Source: Halocynthiibacter styelae
GTDB taxonomy: Bacteria; Pseudomonadota; Alphaproteobacteria; Rhodobacterales; Rhodobacteraceae
Assembly (NCBI RefSeq): GCF_016123485.1
Contig: NZ_JADCKQ010000016.1
Span: 1 to 64,000, forward strand
Length of the DNA stretch: 64,000 nucleotides
Direction: 5' to 3'
The notes beneath the pieces are model-generated. The model was not told where the DNA came from. It ran no database searches and saw only the letters and a list, made by a program, of their open reading frames with translations. Made by a program: the position numbers and the translations under genes. This document shows, one piece after another, positions 24,610 through 31,865 of the stretch (positions within the stretch are counted from its first letter, which is position 1; the number at the start of each line of letters is the position of its first letter).

Positions 24610-24764
24610 TATTTACCCCCCGTTTTGATGTCGGATAAATCGGTGAAGCCCGGATTTTCCGACCTGCATTTGACCCCCGGTAAATCGGTGTGGCCGGGGA
24701 TTTCACCCCCCCATTTGACCCCAGAAAAATCGGTGACAGGCCATGAAATAAGGGGATGCGTCAT
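24609..24764 (-). CDS. 51-residue protein of three 15-residue repeats, coupled to primase
   Basis: A short gene upstream of the primase. It starts at ATG 24764 with GCAGG 4 bp upstream. It ends in TAA that overlaps the primase ATG (TAATG), the normal form of tight translational coupling. The protein reads MTHPLISWP, then three units with a 15-residue period: VTDFSGVK, HTDLPGVK and FTDLSDIK, separated by glycine-rich linkers (WGGEIPG, CRSENPG), ending TGGK. The DNA repeat period is exactly 45 bp, a multiple of three. This supports a coding origin for the repeat over an iteron array. Function unknown; by position it may be a replication accessory, a control peptide for primase translation, or a flexible binding tag. 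Confidence 0.65.
   Translation of the reverse strand: MTHPLISWPVTDFSGVKWGGEIPGHTDLPGVKCRSENPGFTDLSDIKTGGK
24623..24735. repeat. Three degenerate direct repeats with a 45-bp period
   Basis: Units TTTTGATGTCGGATAAATCGGTG (24623-24645), ATTTGACCCCCGGTAAATCGG with following TG (24668-24690) and ATTTGACCCCAGAAAAATCGG with following TG (24713-24735). The CGGTG ends are exactly 45 bp apart. They lie inside the small open reading frame just upstream of the primase gene. They may also be protein-binding sites at an origin, but the exact multiple of three and the conserved reading frame favour repeat-protein coding. Confidence 0.8.
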
Positions 24765-24798
24765 GCCACCTGCTTCCCTTCCAGAGTGACGCGACTTT

Positions 24799-25104
24799 TC
24801 AGGAAGTAGACCCCGAAATGTTCACACCTTTTTCCGGCTGGTAATACCGGGTTTCGATCTCAAGCCCGTATTCCTTCGCCAGAACGCGCTTGGCCTCTGA
24901 GATACGGCAGCGGCTGGCTGAACAGACCGGGCGATGTATGAGGGCCTCCAGCACCTGTCTGCGGCGTCCCTCAATCACCAAAGAATGGGATTTCCCGTCT
25001 GATGTGTGGTGGATGAAAACGGCACTGCCGAGTTCCGGGCCGAAGTCGCCCCAACGGTGTGCAAAAAGGGTGTTTGCGGGTGGTCTGCCTTGAATATAGG
25101 CCAT
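24799..25104 (-). CDS. Winged-helix-like small protein of the element
   Basis: A 101-residue protein starting MAYIQGRPPANTLFAHRWGDFGPE, with AAGGA 8 bp before the ATG at 25104. The frame is open upstream to 25242, but that part is low-similarity and lacks an RBS. Residues 28-95 have the pattern of a winged-helix domain (SLVIEGRRRQVLEALIHRPV, then SEAKRVLAKEYGLEIETRYY). It lies between alpA and the repeat-protein gene and should be cotranscribed. Possibly a regulator or an initiator accessory; no specific function can be assigned. Confidence 0.75.
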   Translation of the reverse strand: MAYIQGRPPANTLFAHRWGDFGPELGSAVFIHHTSDGKSHSLVIEGRRRQVLEALIHRPVCSASRCRISEAKRVLAKEYGLEIETRYYQPEKGVNISGSTS

Positions 25105-25214
25105 GGTATATTCCTTTACCAAAGGCCGCAAAGCGGGTAGTCTTGCGCTGTAATTTGCTGTTGGTAAGCAATAGAAAACAGTCGCGCCGAATGCCCCGGT
25201 GCGGCTGTTTTGCT

Positions 25215-25394
25215 TTATGCGGCTTCCAGGTTTTCCAGCCACTCGTTCAGATCGGCTTCACGCCATGCAACCGCGCGTTTTCCAATGCGAACCGGACGCG
25301 GAAAACGCCCCTCGTGCATCAGGTCGTAAATGGTGGTGCGGCTCAGGCCTGTGAGGGCTTCAACCTCTGTGCGGCGAAATAGTTTTTGCGACAT
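25215..25394 (-). CDS. alpA: AlpA family excisionase/regulator, 59 aa
   Basis: A 59-residue MerR-type helix-turn-helix protein of the AlpA family: MSQKLFRRTEVEALTGLSRT, IYDLMHEGRFPRPVRIGK, and WREADLNEWL. The recognition helix is about residues 12-25. In P4-like elements and PICIs, AlpA activates the integrase or replication genes and can act as a directionality factor. It is the first gene of the leftward replication run. The 137 bp upstream contain GATTAATTCCG and GATTTAATTCCG direct repeats (about 25498-25541) that could be its own binding sites. Confidence 0.92.
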   Translation of the reverse strand: MSQKLFRRTEVEALTGLSRTTIYDLMHEGRFPRPVRIGKRAVAWREADLNEWLENLEAA

Positions 25395-25532
25395 ACTCAG
25401 CCCTTTCCGGCTTGTTTCGGTATGTCGTCAAGGTGAGGGTACAAAGCGGGAACGTCATTAAGTCAAAAATGTCTAAAATCACTACCGGCTTTATACTGGA
25501 TTAATTCCGATTAAATGCTGGAATGACCCGAT

Positions 25533-26501
25533 TTAATTCCGCTCTTTGTTCCGGGCATTCACCGCTTTCATGAGGGTTTCATGGTGTATAGGTGTCCTGG
25601 TTGCCTGCTCTATTTGCACAGCAACTTCGGCCCACTTCATGCCTGAGTGGCCGTTAGGGAATTGCGCATCGTATTCCTGGAGGGCCTCTTGAGCTTTGGA
25701 AGGTCTACCTCTGCTACGAACTTGACTGTCGTCGGCACTATCAAATTCTTCAGCCATCACCCTAGCCGCAATATTTTTCCAATATGGATTGAGGTTGGCT
25801 TTCGCACCCTCATTACAGCACAAGAATGCCCCCTCAAAAGGTAACAACATTTCAGCAACGTCATTTCGCAAGTTAACGTTGTCGCGAAGGCCATGCCGAT
25901 CCTTTTTGTCGATTATAGCCTTGGCTTCCCGCCATAGTGACAAATCAATGCGCCAGTGTTTATTTACAAACAAGAATGGCTGCAGTCGTCCCCTTGAAGC
26001 CTGACAAACGACCTTCGCAGCTTCGAGATAACGATTGTAAATTTCACTTTCGTTGAAATTTTCTTTGCCTGGCGCTCCCTTAAAGCTTACCTCAAAGAGA
26101 CCCATCATATGACGGTAACAGCTTTGCAACTCACTTCGTGGACCGTCTGGGCATCTAGCAAAATTAAAAGCATCTTGAGTTTTATGGGGTATATCGTCGA
26201 CACATCCCCAAAAAGCATGGAAGTTATTTGTTGAGAAGTCGGCGCATTTTGTCACGCTGGAAAATAGGGTGCGTCTGCTTGCATCGATAGACAGCACACC
26301 TGAGGTGGGTGACCATATTTTCACATCACCGTCCAAAAAATTGATAAGCCAGTCTGCAATAATATCTTCGGACGAAAGTAGGGCTTCCATGGTCCCACCT
26401 AGTTGAATGTACTCTTCTGACTGATAGCTAAAATTACTGTCGACCCGAACCGCATCCCAAAACAGATTTAGAAGTGGTGTGTATCCCTCTGGTGCAAGCA
26501 T
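25533..26501 (-). CDS. Unknown protein coupled to the integrase gene
   Basis: A 322-residue protein. I chose ATG 26501, which shares one base with the integrase stop (TGATG); the longer frame begins inside the integrase gene. I do not recognise the family. Residues 1-250 are mixed alpha/beta with several cysteines (CPDGPRSELQSC, GAFLCC). The C-terminal 65 residues (GRPSKAQEALQEYDAQFPNGHSG, then WAEVAVQIE, HHETLMKAVNARN) look like a small helix-turn-helix unit after a GRPS hook-like motif. That suggests DNA binding. Lower GC than its neighbours and its position as first cargo after the integrase make it a candidate defence or regulatory gene. Confidence 0.7.
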   Translation of the reverse strand: MLAPEGYTPLLNLFWDAVRVDSNFSYQSEEYIQLGGTMEALLSSEDIIADWLINFLDGDVKIWSPTSGVLSIDASRRTLFSSVTKCADFSTNNFHAFWGCVDDIPHKTQDAFNFARCPDGPRSELQSCYRHMMGLFEVSFKGAPGKENFNESEIYNRYLEAAKVVCQASRGRLQPFLFVNKHWRIDLSLWREAKAIIDKKDRHGLRDNVNLRNDVAEMLLPFEGAFLCCNEGAKANLNPYWKNIAARVMAEEFDSADDSQVRSRGRPSKAQEALQEYDAQFPNGHSGMKWAEVAVQIEQATRTPIHHETLMKAVNARNKERN

Positions 26502-27685
26502 CAGCCAAACCTCACTATTTCGCCACTCTTGGCTGTTACATAATCCGCCCAACGACACATAAGCGCCCGGCGTTGTTCTAAATGGTCAGTGCGGCGGTAA
26601 GCGCGTTCAACGCTGCCCCCGACAACATGGCCCAGCGCAGTCTCTGCGACTTCGTGGGGCGTATTGGTGGTTTCGGCCACCCAATCACGAAAGCTGGACC
26701 GGAACCCATGGGGGCGGGCTTCCATTTCTCGGCGCTCCATATAGCGGGACATGGTGGCGTCACTGATAACGCCCTTGCGAACACCGGGGAACAGATACCC
26801 GTCACGGGCGGATTTTGAGGCCTCTGAGATAACCTCTTGCGCCTCAGGTGATAGTGGCACTCGGAAGTCTGTTGCTGCATCTTTGCGCGATTTCATGTTC
26901 TCAGCCGGGATTGTCCAGGTGTCACCCTCGATTTGGTCAAGGTGTGCAAGGCGCACAGACTTGGACCGCATTGCAGTCAGGATAAGTAAGCGCATTGCCA
27001 AGTGTGTAAGGATCGGCTCGGATAAGCTGCGGTAGAAGGCTGGAACCTCTTTCCACGGCAGGGCGGGCAAATGTGTGATTTTGTGCCGTTGCTTTCCTAA
27101 AAGCGCCCGCGCCTTTTCTGTGGCGTTTAGGTCAACCTCAAGGCCCAGCGCAGCGGCGTGTTTCATGCAGATCGCCAACCGCCCCAGCGCCTTGTAAGCG
27201 GTGTCCGCCTTTTCGTGCCAGATCGGGGCCAGAGTGTTGCGTATGTCAATTTGATCTATTTCGGCAACGGGTACGCGGCCCAGCTTAGGTAGCACATGCA
27301 ATTCTAAAGGGGTAAACCAGCGACCTGCTTTTCCATCCCCTTTAAGTTCTGCTTTGCGGGCCTCAAAGGCATCAAGGGCAATGTCTTTCAGCAGGTGCAG
27401 GTTGCGCTCTGCTTCCCGGCGTTCCTTCTGCCTAACCTTAATCGGGCTGCGGCCTTCCCGGACATGCTGGCGGGCTTCCGTTGCGGCTTCGCGGGCTTGC
27501 CTCAGGGAAACCTCCGGGTATGGCCCCAACCCCATTTCGGGGCGCTTGCCATGCAGAGAGAATTTGAAAATCCATTTCCCCGATGTTGCGGATCGCTTGT
27601 GCAGAGAGAGGCCGCCGCCATCGCCATGCTTGCCAGCGGGGGCGGATTTCACGAAAGCGGCAGATAGCTTGTTCAATTCTCTCAT
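26501..27685 (-). CDS. int: P4-type tyrosine integrase
   Basis: A 394-residue site-specific tyrosine recombinase. The N-terminal DUF4102-like arm-binding region includes GGGLSLHKRSATSGKWIFKF and GLGPYPEVSLRQAREAA. A SAM-like core-binding domain follows, then the catalytic domain. The catalytic residues are visible: Arg in LTAMRSKSVR, His-x-x-Arg in PHGFRSSFRDW, His in ETALGHVVGG and Tyr in ERAYRRTDHLEQRR. The protein appears intact, so the element may still be mobile. The gene lies 146 bp from the right attachment repeat and is transcribed away from it. Integrases of this class use tRNA 3' ends, consistent with the repeat found. Confidence 0.96.
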   Translation of the reverse strand: MRELNKLSAAFVKSAPAGKHGDGGGLSLHKRSATSGKWIFKFSLHGKRPEMGLGPYPEVSLRQAREAATEARQHVREGRSPIKVRQKERREAERNLHLLKDIALDAFEARKAELKGDGKAGRWFTPLELHVLPKLGRVPVAEIDQIDIRNTLAPIWHEKADTAYKALGRLAICMKHAAALGLEVDLNATEKARALLGKQRHKITHLPALPWKEVPAFYRSLSEPILTHLAMRLLILTAMRSKSVRLAHLDQIEGDTWTIPAENMKSRKDAATDFRVPLSPEAQEVISEASKSARDGYLFPGVRKGVISDATMSRYMERREMEARPHGFRSSFRDWVAETTNTPHEVAETALGHVVGGSVERAYRRTDHLEQRRALMCRWADYVTAKSGEIVRFG

Positions 27686-27831
27686 GTCTCAGCCCCTCAA
27701 TTAGCCCCTCACTAAATCTTGTATATCCCGGAACATATCGGAACAGAACAAAATGGCAACACTGTTTGTTTACAGTGGGGTAAATTCTCTTGGGAACTCC
27801 CCGGAGCTACTAGGTATAGAGGTGCAGTGCC

Positions 27832-27845
27832 CCCTCACAGCACCA
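27832..27845 (+). repeat. attR core, copy of the tRNA-Thr 3' end
   Basis: CCCTCACAGCACCA is an exact copy of 19578-19591. Beyond it (GTATATATATCACC and onward) lies the sequence that would have followed the tRNA before insertion. Confidence 0.85.
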
Positions 27846-28070
27846 GTATATATATCACCTTTGATTTTTCCGAAATTTGCTTGATCGCAAGCGGTACCTT
27901 TTTGCTCAGAAATAGTACGAGCTGTGAGGTGAATTCAGGCGTTTTTCGGCTTCCTCAGGCGCATATTTCTATCTGAAAGAAAGCGTGAAAGCAGGTGCTG
28001 GCTGTTAAGTTTTCGGGGCTTACTGTGCCAAGTGATGGGCGATGCCGCGTGGTGTTTGTTTGGCCTATGA
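27846..28070. other. Displaced 3' flank of tRNA-Thr, no gene seen
   Basis: This stretch has no convincing gene. It starts right after the attR core, so it is the original downstream region of tRNA-Thr(GGT) before insertion. A small hairpin GCTTG-ATCG-CAAGC followed by GGTACCTTTTT near 27883-27905 may be the original tRNA terminator, now 8.3 kb away from the gene. Confidence 0.55.
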
Positions 28071-28106
28071 AAAAACGCCTTCCCAACGAGATTGGAAAGG
28101 CGTTTT
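28071..28106. terminator. Bidirectional hairpin terminator
   Basis: AAAAACGCCTTCCCAA (28071-28086) pairs with TTGGAAAGGCGTTTTT (28092-28107) with one mismatch and a short loop. A- and T-tracts on both sides allow termination in either direction. It ends the lipoprotein gene transcribed from the right. Confidence 0.9.
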
Positions 28107-28130
28107 TGTTTGTTTCTTATCTGAACTCTA

Positions 28131-28376
28131 TCAGCGATTTGCGAGGCGGCGATTACCTTCGCGGATACAGACGTTGTTTGCTTCCCGAATAGTCATACCT
28201 TCAGGGGCCAGGATCGCTTCATCCCAGAGCACGCGGTTTTCAGTGTACAGCTGACAAACAACTGTACCTTTTTCAGTCTCAACCTGAACCGGAGTGGTTG
28301 CGTAGGATTGTTGATCGATACAGCCTGCAAGGGCAACGGTTGCGATAGTTGTAGCCATTATAGTGACTGTTTTCAT
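28131..28376 (-). CDS. Small putative lipoprotein, 81 aa
   Basis: An 81-residue secreted protein with a lipoprotein signal peptide and lipobox LAGC (Cys19). AGGAG is 7 bp before the ATG at 28376, which rules out the longer frame from 28394. The mature part has two cysteines (VVCQLYTENRVLWDEAIL and NNVCIREGNRR) that may pair in a disulfide. Function unknown. It is a single-gene transcript ended by the hairpin at 28071. Confidence 0.85.
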   Translation of the reverse strand: MKTVTIMATTIATVALAGCIDQQSYATTPVQVETEKGTVVCQLYTENRVLWDEAILAPEGMTIREANNVCIREGNRRLANR

Positions 28377-28616
28377 AAGATAACTCCTGAACATTTATAC
28401 CTGAGGTCAACACCGTTGATATACGCCAGTTTGTCAAAAAACAATTTACCGAAACAGACATAGGTTCAATAATTCGCATTATTCACACAGTTTTGCAGCT
28501 TTATGCGACATTATTGCAGGGGAATACACGCTTTGGGTGCATTTTGGGGTTCCTGTCGGGGGAATGATCTCGCTTTTCAGGAAACAATACTCATCACAAA
28601 GGGGATTGTGCCTGGT

Positions 28617-29411
28617 TCACGATGCGTCCGTGCCGCTGGATGAGGTGATTCCCAGTTCGTGAGATAACCGCAGGCTTGCGACGATTTCATTTTCATCCCG
28701 CGTTCGTTGTGCTTCCAGGCAGCCTGCGACGTAATCCATATGCACTTCACAGGCTTCACGTGCTTTTTGCGGATTCCTTACCTGAAGGGCATCGTTGATT
28801 GCCCGATGTTGTTCCAGCATTGTTGTTGCGGTTGTTTCCTGATCGAACATGGCCTGGCGATTGTAAAAGACACCGCGTTGCAGAAGCTCAAACATAGACC
28901 GCATCATATGTAGCATCACCACATTATGACTGGCTTCCATGATGGACAGGTGAAATTCTGCATCCAGCTGGGCTTCCAGCTGGTCATCGCCCGCAGCATG
29001 GGCCTTTTCCATCTTCTGAAAGATTGTGTCGATGACCTTCAGGTCGGTGTCAGATGCACAGGAGGCCGCACGCTGGGCGGCTAAACCTTCCATGTCGCGA
29101 CGAAAGTTTACGTAGTCAGCAACCGCGCGGTCATGACTTGCAAAGAGCGTGACAAGCGCGTTGGAAAAAGCGGATCCAAGAACTTCGGTGACAAAAATTC
29201 CGGCGCCGGCACGTTTTTCAAGCAGCCCTTTGTCCTGCAGGCTGGAGATAGCTTCGCGCAGCGAGGGGCGCGAAACACCCAGGCGTTCTGCAAGATCACG
29301 CTCTGCGGGCAGACGTTCCCCGGGGCGCAGAATGCCCTGGAGGATAAGTTCCTCAATTTGATGATCCACAGCTTCGGCCAGCTTTTGTGGCTGAATTTTC
29401 TGAAAAGGCAT
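28617..29411 (-). CDS. GntR-family regulator, FadR/FCD subfamily
   Basis: A 264-residue transcription factor. The N-terminal winged helix (about 8-75) has LRPGERLPAERDLAERLGVSRPSLREAISSLQDKGLL, the GntR signature. The C-terminal all-helical FCD ligand-binding domain (about 95-235) has DAEFHLSIMEASHN and EQHRAINDAL with histidines for metal or ligand binding. The closest named relatives are PdhR/LldR/GlcC types that sense pyruvate, lactate or glycolate. No target operon is adjacent, so the ligand is open. It is preceded by its own promoter region and is a monocistronic unit. Confidence 0.92.
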   Translation of the reverse strand: MPFQKIQPQKLAEAVDHQIEELILQGILRPGERLPAERDLAERLGVSRPSLREAISSLQDKGLLEKRAGAGIFVTEVLGSAFSNALVTLFASHDRAVADYVNFRRDMEGLAAQRAASCASDTDLKVIDTIFQKMEKAHAAGDDQLEAQLDAEFHLSIMEASHNVVMLHMMRSMFELLQRGVFYNRQAMFDQETTATTMLEQHRAINDALQVRNPQKAREACEVHMDYVAGCLEAQRTRDENEIVASLRLSHELGITSSSGTDAS

Positions 29412-29460
29412 GCGGGCTCCTGTTTGTTGGTCAGATTATATGACCACTGGCCCGGTAGGA

Positions 29461-29492
29461 CAAATAAAAACGGCCAGGACATGCCTGGCCGT
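29461..29492 (-). terminator. Intrinsic terminator after the OmpA-like gene
   Basis: AACGGCCAGG pairs with CCTGGCCGTT around an ACATG loop. On the minus strand it is followed by TTTTATTTG. It lies 26 bp after the OmpA-like stop codon. Confidence 0.9.
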
Positions 29493-29517
29493 TGGTGTTC
29501 AAAATTTATCTGCCGGA

Positions 29518-30168
29518 TCAGTTCGGGCGGATAATGATCTCAACCCGGCGGTTCTGTGCGCGGCCCTCGTGGGTCAGGTTTGTGGCGACGGGCTCGTTTT
29601 CACCACGGCCAAAGGCGCGGATGCGATGCGACGCTACACCAGAATTGCGCAGAACGGTTGCCACAGATGTCGCACGGCGGGAGGACAGATCCTGGTTATA
29701 ACCGGCATCCCCTGTGTTGTCGGTGTGGCCGATGACTTCGACGGTGCTGTCAGGATACTGGTTCAGGCTGTGCGCCAGCGTGCGCAGATCATTTTGCAGA
29801 GAACCGGTCAAGCTTGCGCTGTCCACCGCAAAGAGAACATCCTGCGGCATGGTCACCACCAGGTGGTCGCCATTGTTGGTAACATCCACATCATTGCCGA
29901 GATCGCGGTTCAGCTCTTCTGCCTGTTGATCCAGGTAGCTGCCCACACCCGCGCCAAGGATGGCACCTACAGCTGCGCCCACAGCAGCATTCTTCAGGCG
30001 GTCACTGCCGCTTTCGCGCGTGCCGCCAATTACAGCCCCAAGACCAGCGCCGATCAGCGCACCGTTTTGCGTACGGGTGTTGCCGTTCTGTGGTTCAGGT
30101 GTAACGCAGCCCGCCAGGGCGATTGTACCTGCACAAAGAAGGACGACGGAAGATTTTGCACGGATCAT
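29518..30168 (-). CDS. OmpA-family outer-membrane lipoprotein with glycine zipper
   Basis: A 216-residue lipoprotein. The signal peptide ends in the lipobox LAGC (Cys21). Residues 36-75 form a glycine-zipper (GALIGAGLGAVIGG, GAAVGAILGAGVGSYL). Residues 105-216 are the OmpA C-terminal peptidoglycan-binding domain, with VIGHTDNTGDAGYNQDLSSRRATSV and FGRGENEPVATN. The layout is like E. coli YiaD. It should anchor the outer membrane to peptidoglycan. The start at 30168 gives the lipoprotein signal; the frame to 30324 runs through the intergenic region. Divergent from the GT51-like gene. Confidence 0.93.
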   Translation of the reverse strand: MIRAKSSVVLLCAGTIALAGCVTPEPQNGNTRTQNGALIGAGLGAVIGGTRESGSDRLKNAAVGAAVGAILGAGVGSYLDQQAEELNRDLGNDVDVTNNGDHLVVTMPQDVLFAVDSASLTGSLQNDLRTLAHSLNQYPDSTVEVIGHTDNTGDAGYNQDLSSRRATSVATVLRNSGVASHRIRAFGRGENEPVATNLTHEGRAQNRRVEIIIRPN

Positions 30169-30324
30169 AAGATGCCTCGTAATTTTGTCTGTTTCGTTGC
30201 TTTGACATATAGGCAGAAGGGCGCTGTTATTAAATATCAACGCTTTGTTATCCCATTTAACAGCATAAACCGGCTTGTTAGGGTGAGGCATGTCTGCCAG
30301 TGTTTCGACCGGATCGGAGTTCAC

Positions 30325-30972
30325 ATGAAGCAGATCGTATTTATTTTGGCACTACTGTTTTCAGCAGGTGCGTTGTCAGCGCAGCAGCATTCTTTTGAAT
30401 TTGAAGCCGGCACTATAACGCTTGCGGATCTCCGCCAGGCATTTGATGAAATGTCGCCCTATTGGCCCGAAGTCCCCGATCTGATTGCGCGGGCGATGGT
30501 TGCGGCGGAAGACCCGAACTTTCATGACAGAGTTTCGATGAGTTCGCCCATTACGAGCAATCTTGCAGACGCGTTGATGTTCGATCAGGCACCGGGGCTG
30601 AAAACGCATGCGGCCAGGTTCAAGATGACGCTGCTGCTTGCGAATGCACTGACACATGATGAAATCCTCAACTGGTATTTGCAGGCGATCTATACAGGCC
30701 AGGGGTGCTACGGGACTGCAGCGACGGCCTGGGCCTATTTTGATGTTGGTCATGACGCACTTACAGCGGAGAAAGTGGCTTATGTTATTGCGCTGTCCAG
30801 ATCTCCCCAGGGTTACCATCCACAGCGCGAACAGGAACGCGCGCTGCTGTCGCGAAACCGGGTGTTGGAGGAAATGCAGAAAGCCGGAACATTTCCAAAA
30901 TCGCAGCTGGCGGTGCTTCAGGCACTGCCATTGGGCGTGATTGACCCGTTGGAACGCTGCGATCTGGGGTGA
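30325..30972 (+). CDS. GT51-like periplasmic protein, probably a pseudoenzyme
   Basis: A 215-residue secreted protein with a cleavable signal peptide (1-20, ending ALSA). It resembles the glycosyltransferase domain of class A penicillin-binding proteins: AMVAAEDPNFHD (motif 1), ALTHDEILNWYLQAIYTGQGCYGTAATAWAYF (motifs 3-4) and AYVIALSRSPQGYHP. Key positions differ from active enzymes. The motif 1 histidine-glycine pair is gone, motif 2 is SPITSNLADAL instead of GGSTITQQL, and the second catalytic glutamate position of motif 3 (RKxxE) holds Thr. It also lacks the membrane anchor of MtgA. I infer loss of peptidoglycan polymerase activity. RBS GGAG is 5 bp from the ATG. Confidence 0.8.
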   Translation: MKQIVFILALLFSAGALSAQQHSFEFEAGTITLADLRQAFDEMSPYWPEVPDLIARAMVAAEDPNFHDRVSMSSPITSNLADALMFDQAPGLKTHAARFKMTLLLANALTHDEILNWYLQAIYTGQGCYGTAATAWAYFDVGHDALTAEKVAYVIALSRSPQGYHPQREQERALLSRNRVLEEMQKAGTFPKSQLAVLQALPLGVIDPLERCDLG

Positions 30973-31803
30973 TTAACCCGCGTCCGCCCGTGCCCCTTCC
31001 CAGGCCAGCATGGCACGTTTGACGGGCAGGCCCCAGTGATACCCGCCAAGTGCGCCGGATTTCCGCAGGGCGCGGTGGCAGGGGATCAGCCAGGAGACCG
31101 GGTTTCGCCCGACGGCAGTGCCTACAGCCCGCTGCGCGCGGGGGGCACCGATGGCGCTGGCGATTTCGGAATAGGTGGTGACATGACCTGAGGGGATCTG
31201 AAGAAGGGCCTCCCAGACTTTGATCTGCATGGGGGCGCCGATCAGCACGAGACTGGTTTCTTTGCCGCCTACCGCCCCGTCGATCCAGGGTTTCAGAAGG
31301 GGTTCATTCTGAACAAAATCAGCCCGGGGCCAGCGCGATTGCATGTCGGCCAGCGCCGTGTCGCGCCCGCATTCAGATGTGAAGGCGAGACCGCAAAGCC
31401 CCTTGTCTGTTCCCATGGCCAACATTTCACCAAAAGGCCCGTCAAACCAACCCTGGTAAATGGTCAGCCCTTCGCCTTTTGCAGCGTAGACGCCCGGGCT
31501 CATGGCTTCCCAGCGGACAAACATATCATGCAGACGCCCGCCGCCAGACAGTCCGGTGGCATGGGCGGTGTCGAGCACAGAAAACCGGTCGCGCAGCAGA
31601 TCTTTGGCGTGGCCCAGTTGCAGATATTGCTGATAGCGCTTGGGCGAAACCCCGACCCAGCGCGAAAACACACGTTGGAAATGGGCCGGGGACATCTGCA
31701 TTTTTGCCGCCAGATCATCCAGCGACATAGGCGCATCTGACGCGTCGATTTCATCCAGCGCGCGGCGGATCAGGGAAAAGTGATAGGCTTCATCCATCTG
31801 CAT
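30973..31803 (-). CDS. AraC-type regulator fused to O6-methylguanine methyltransferase (Ada-like)
   Basis: A 276-residue fusion. Residues 5-105 are an AraC/XylS helix-turn-helix domain (LDDLAAKMQMSPAHFQRVFSRWVG). Residues 115-276 are a methylated-DNA-protein cysteine methyltransferase with ligase fold. The active-site motif is IPCHRAL, preceded by GRNPVSW, with the acceptor cysteine in PCHR. The Ada N-terminal zinc domain that repairs methylphosphotriesters is missing, so the usual methyl-triggered switch is absent. It removes alkyl groups from O6 of guanine in DNA. The role of the HTH domain without the N-terminal sensor is unclear. It ends one base after the stop of the convergent GT51-like gene. 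Confidence 0.94.
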   Translation of the reverse strand: MQMDEAYHFSLIRRALDEIDASDAPMSLDDLAAKMQMSPAHFQRVFSRWVGVSPKRYQQYLQLGHAKDLLRDRFSVLDTAHATGLSGGGRLHDMFVRWEAMSPGVYAAKGEGLTIYQGWFDGPFGEMLAMGTDKGLCGLAFTSECGRDTALADMQSRWPRADFVQNEPLLKPWIDGAVGGKETSLVLIGAPMQIKVWEALLQIPSGHVTTYSEIASAIGAPRAQRAVGTAVGRNPVSWLIPCHRALRKSGALGGYHWGLPVKRAMLAWEGARADAG

Positions 31804-31865
31804 TTTGGTCTCCTTTGAAACAAAGGTGCATGTTTCAGCGCGCCTGATCGACCCGTTTTTTGCGC

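Larger units (their letters stand above)
19578..27845. mobile_element. 8.3-kb integrated element in tRNA-Thr(GGT), P4/PICI-like
   Basis: The element is bounded by a 14-bp direct repeat, one copy being the tRNA-Thr 3' end. From right to left it carries a tyrosine integrase and a coupled unknown protein. Then come AlpA, a winged-helix protein, a small repeat protein, a Toprim primase, a frameshifted DUF3987 gene and a small protein. At the left end lie a Panacea antitoxin with its presumed toxin and a headless large serine recombinase. All genes run leftward. Integrase, AlpA and primase without structural genes are the core of P4-like and PICI-like phage satellites. Two recombinase types suggest two successive insertions at the same tRNA. 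Confidence 0.85.

Noticed and set aside
24623-24735. CRISPR-like array
   Set aside because: Only three degenerate units whose spacers also resemble each other; the frame is coding and no cas genes are present.
29410-30972. 520-codon frame beginning opposite the OmpA-like gene
   Set aside because: Only the part from 30325 is a gene with signal peptide and RBS; the upstream part is antisense to the OmpA-like lipoprotein.
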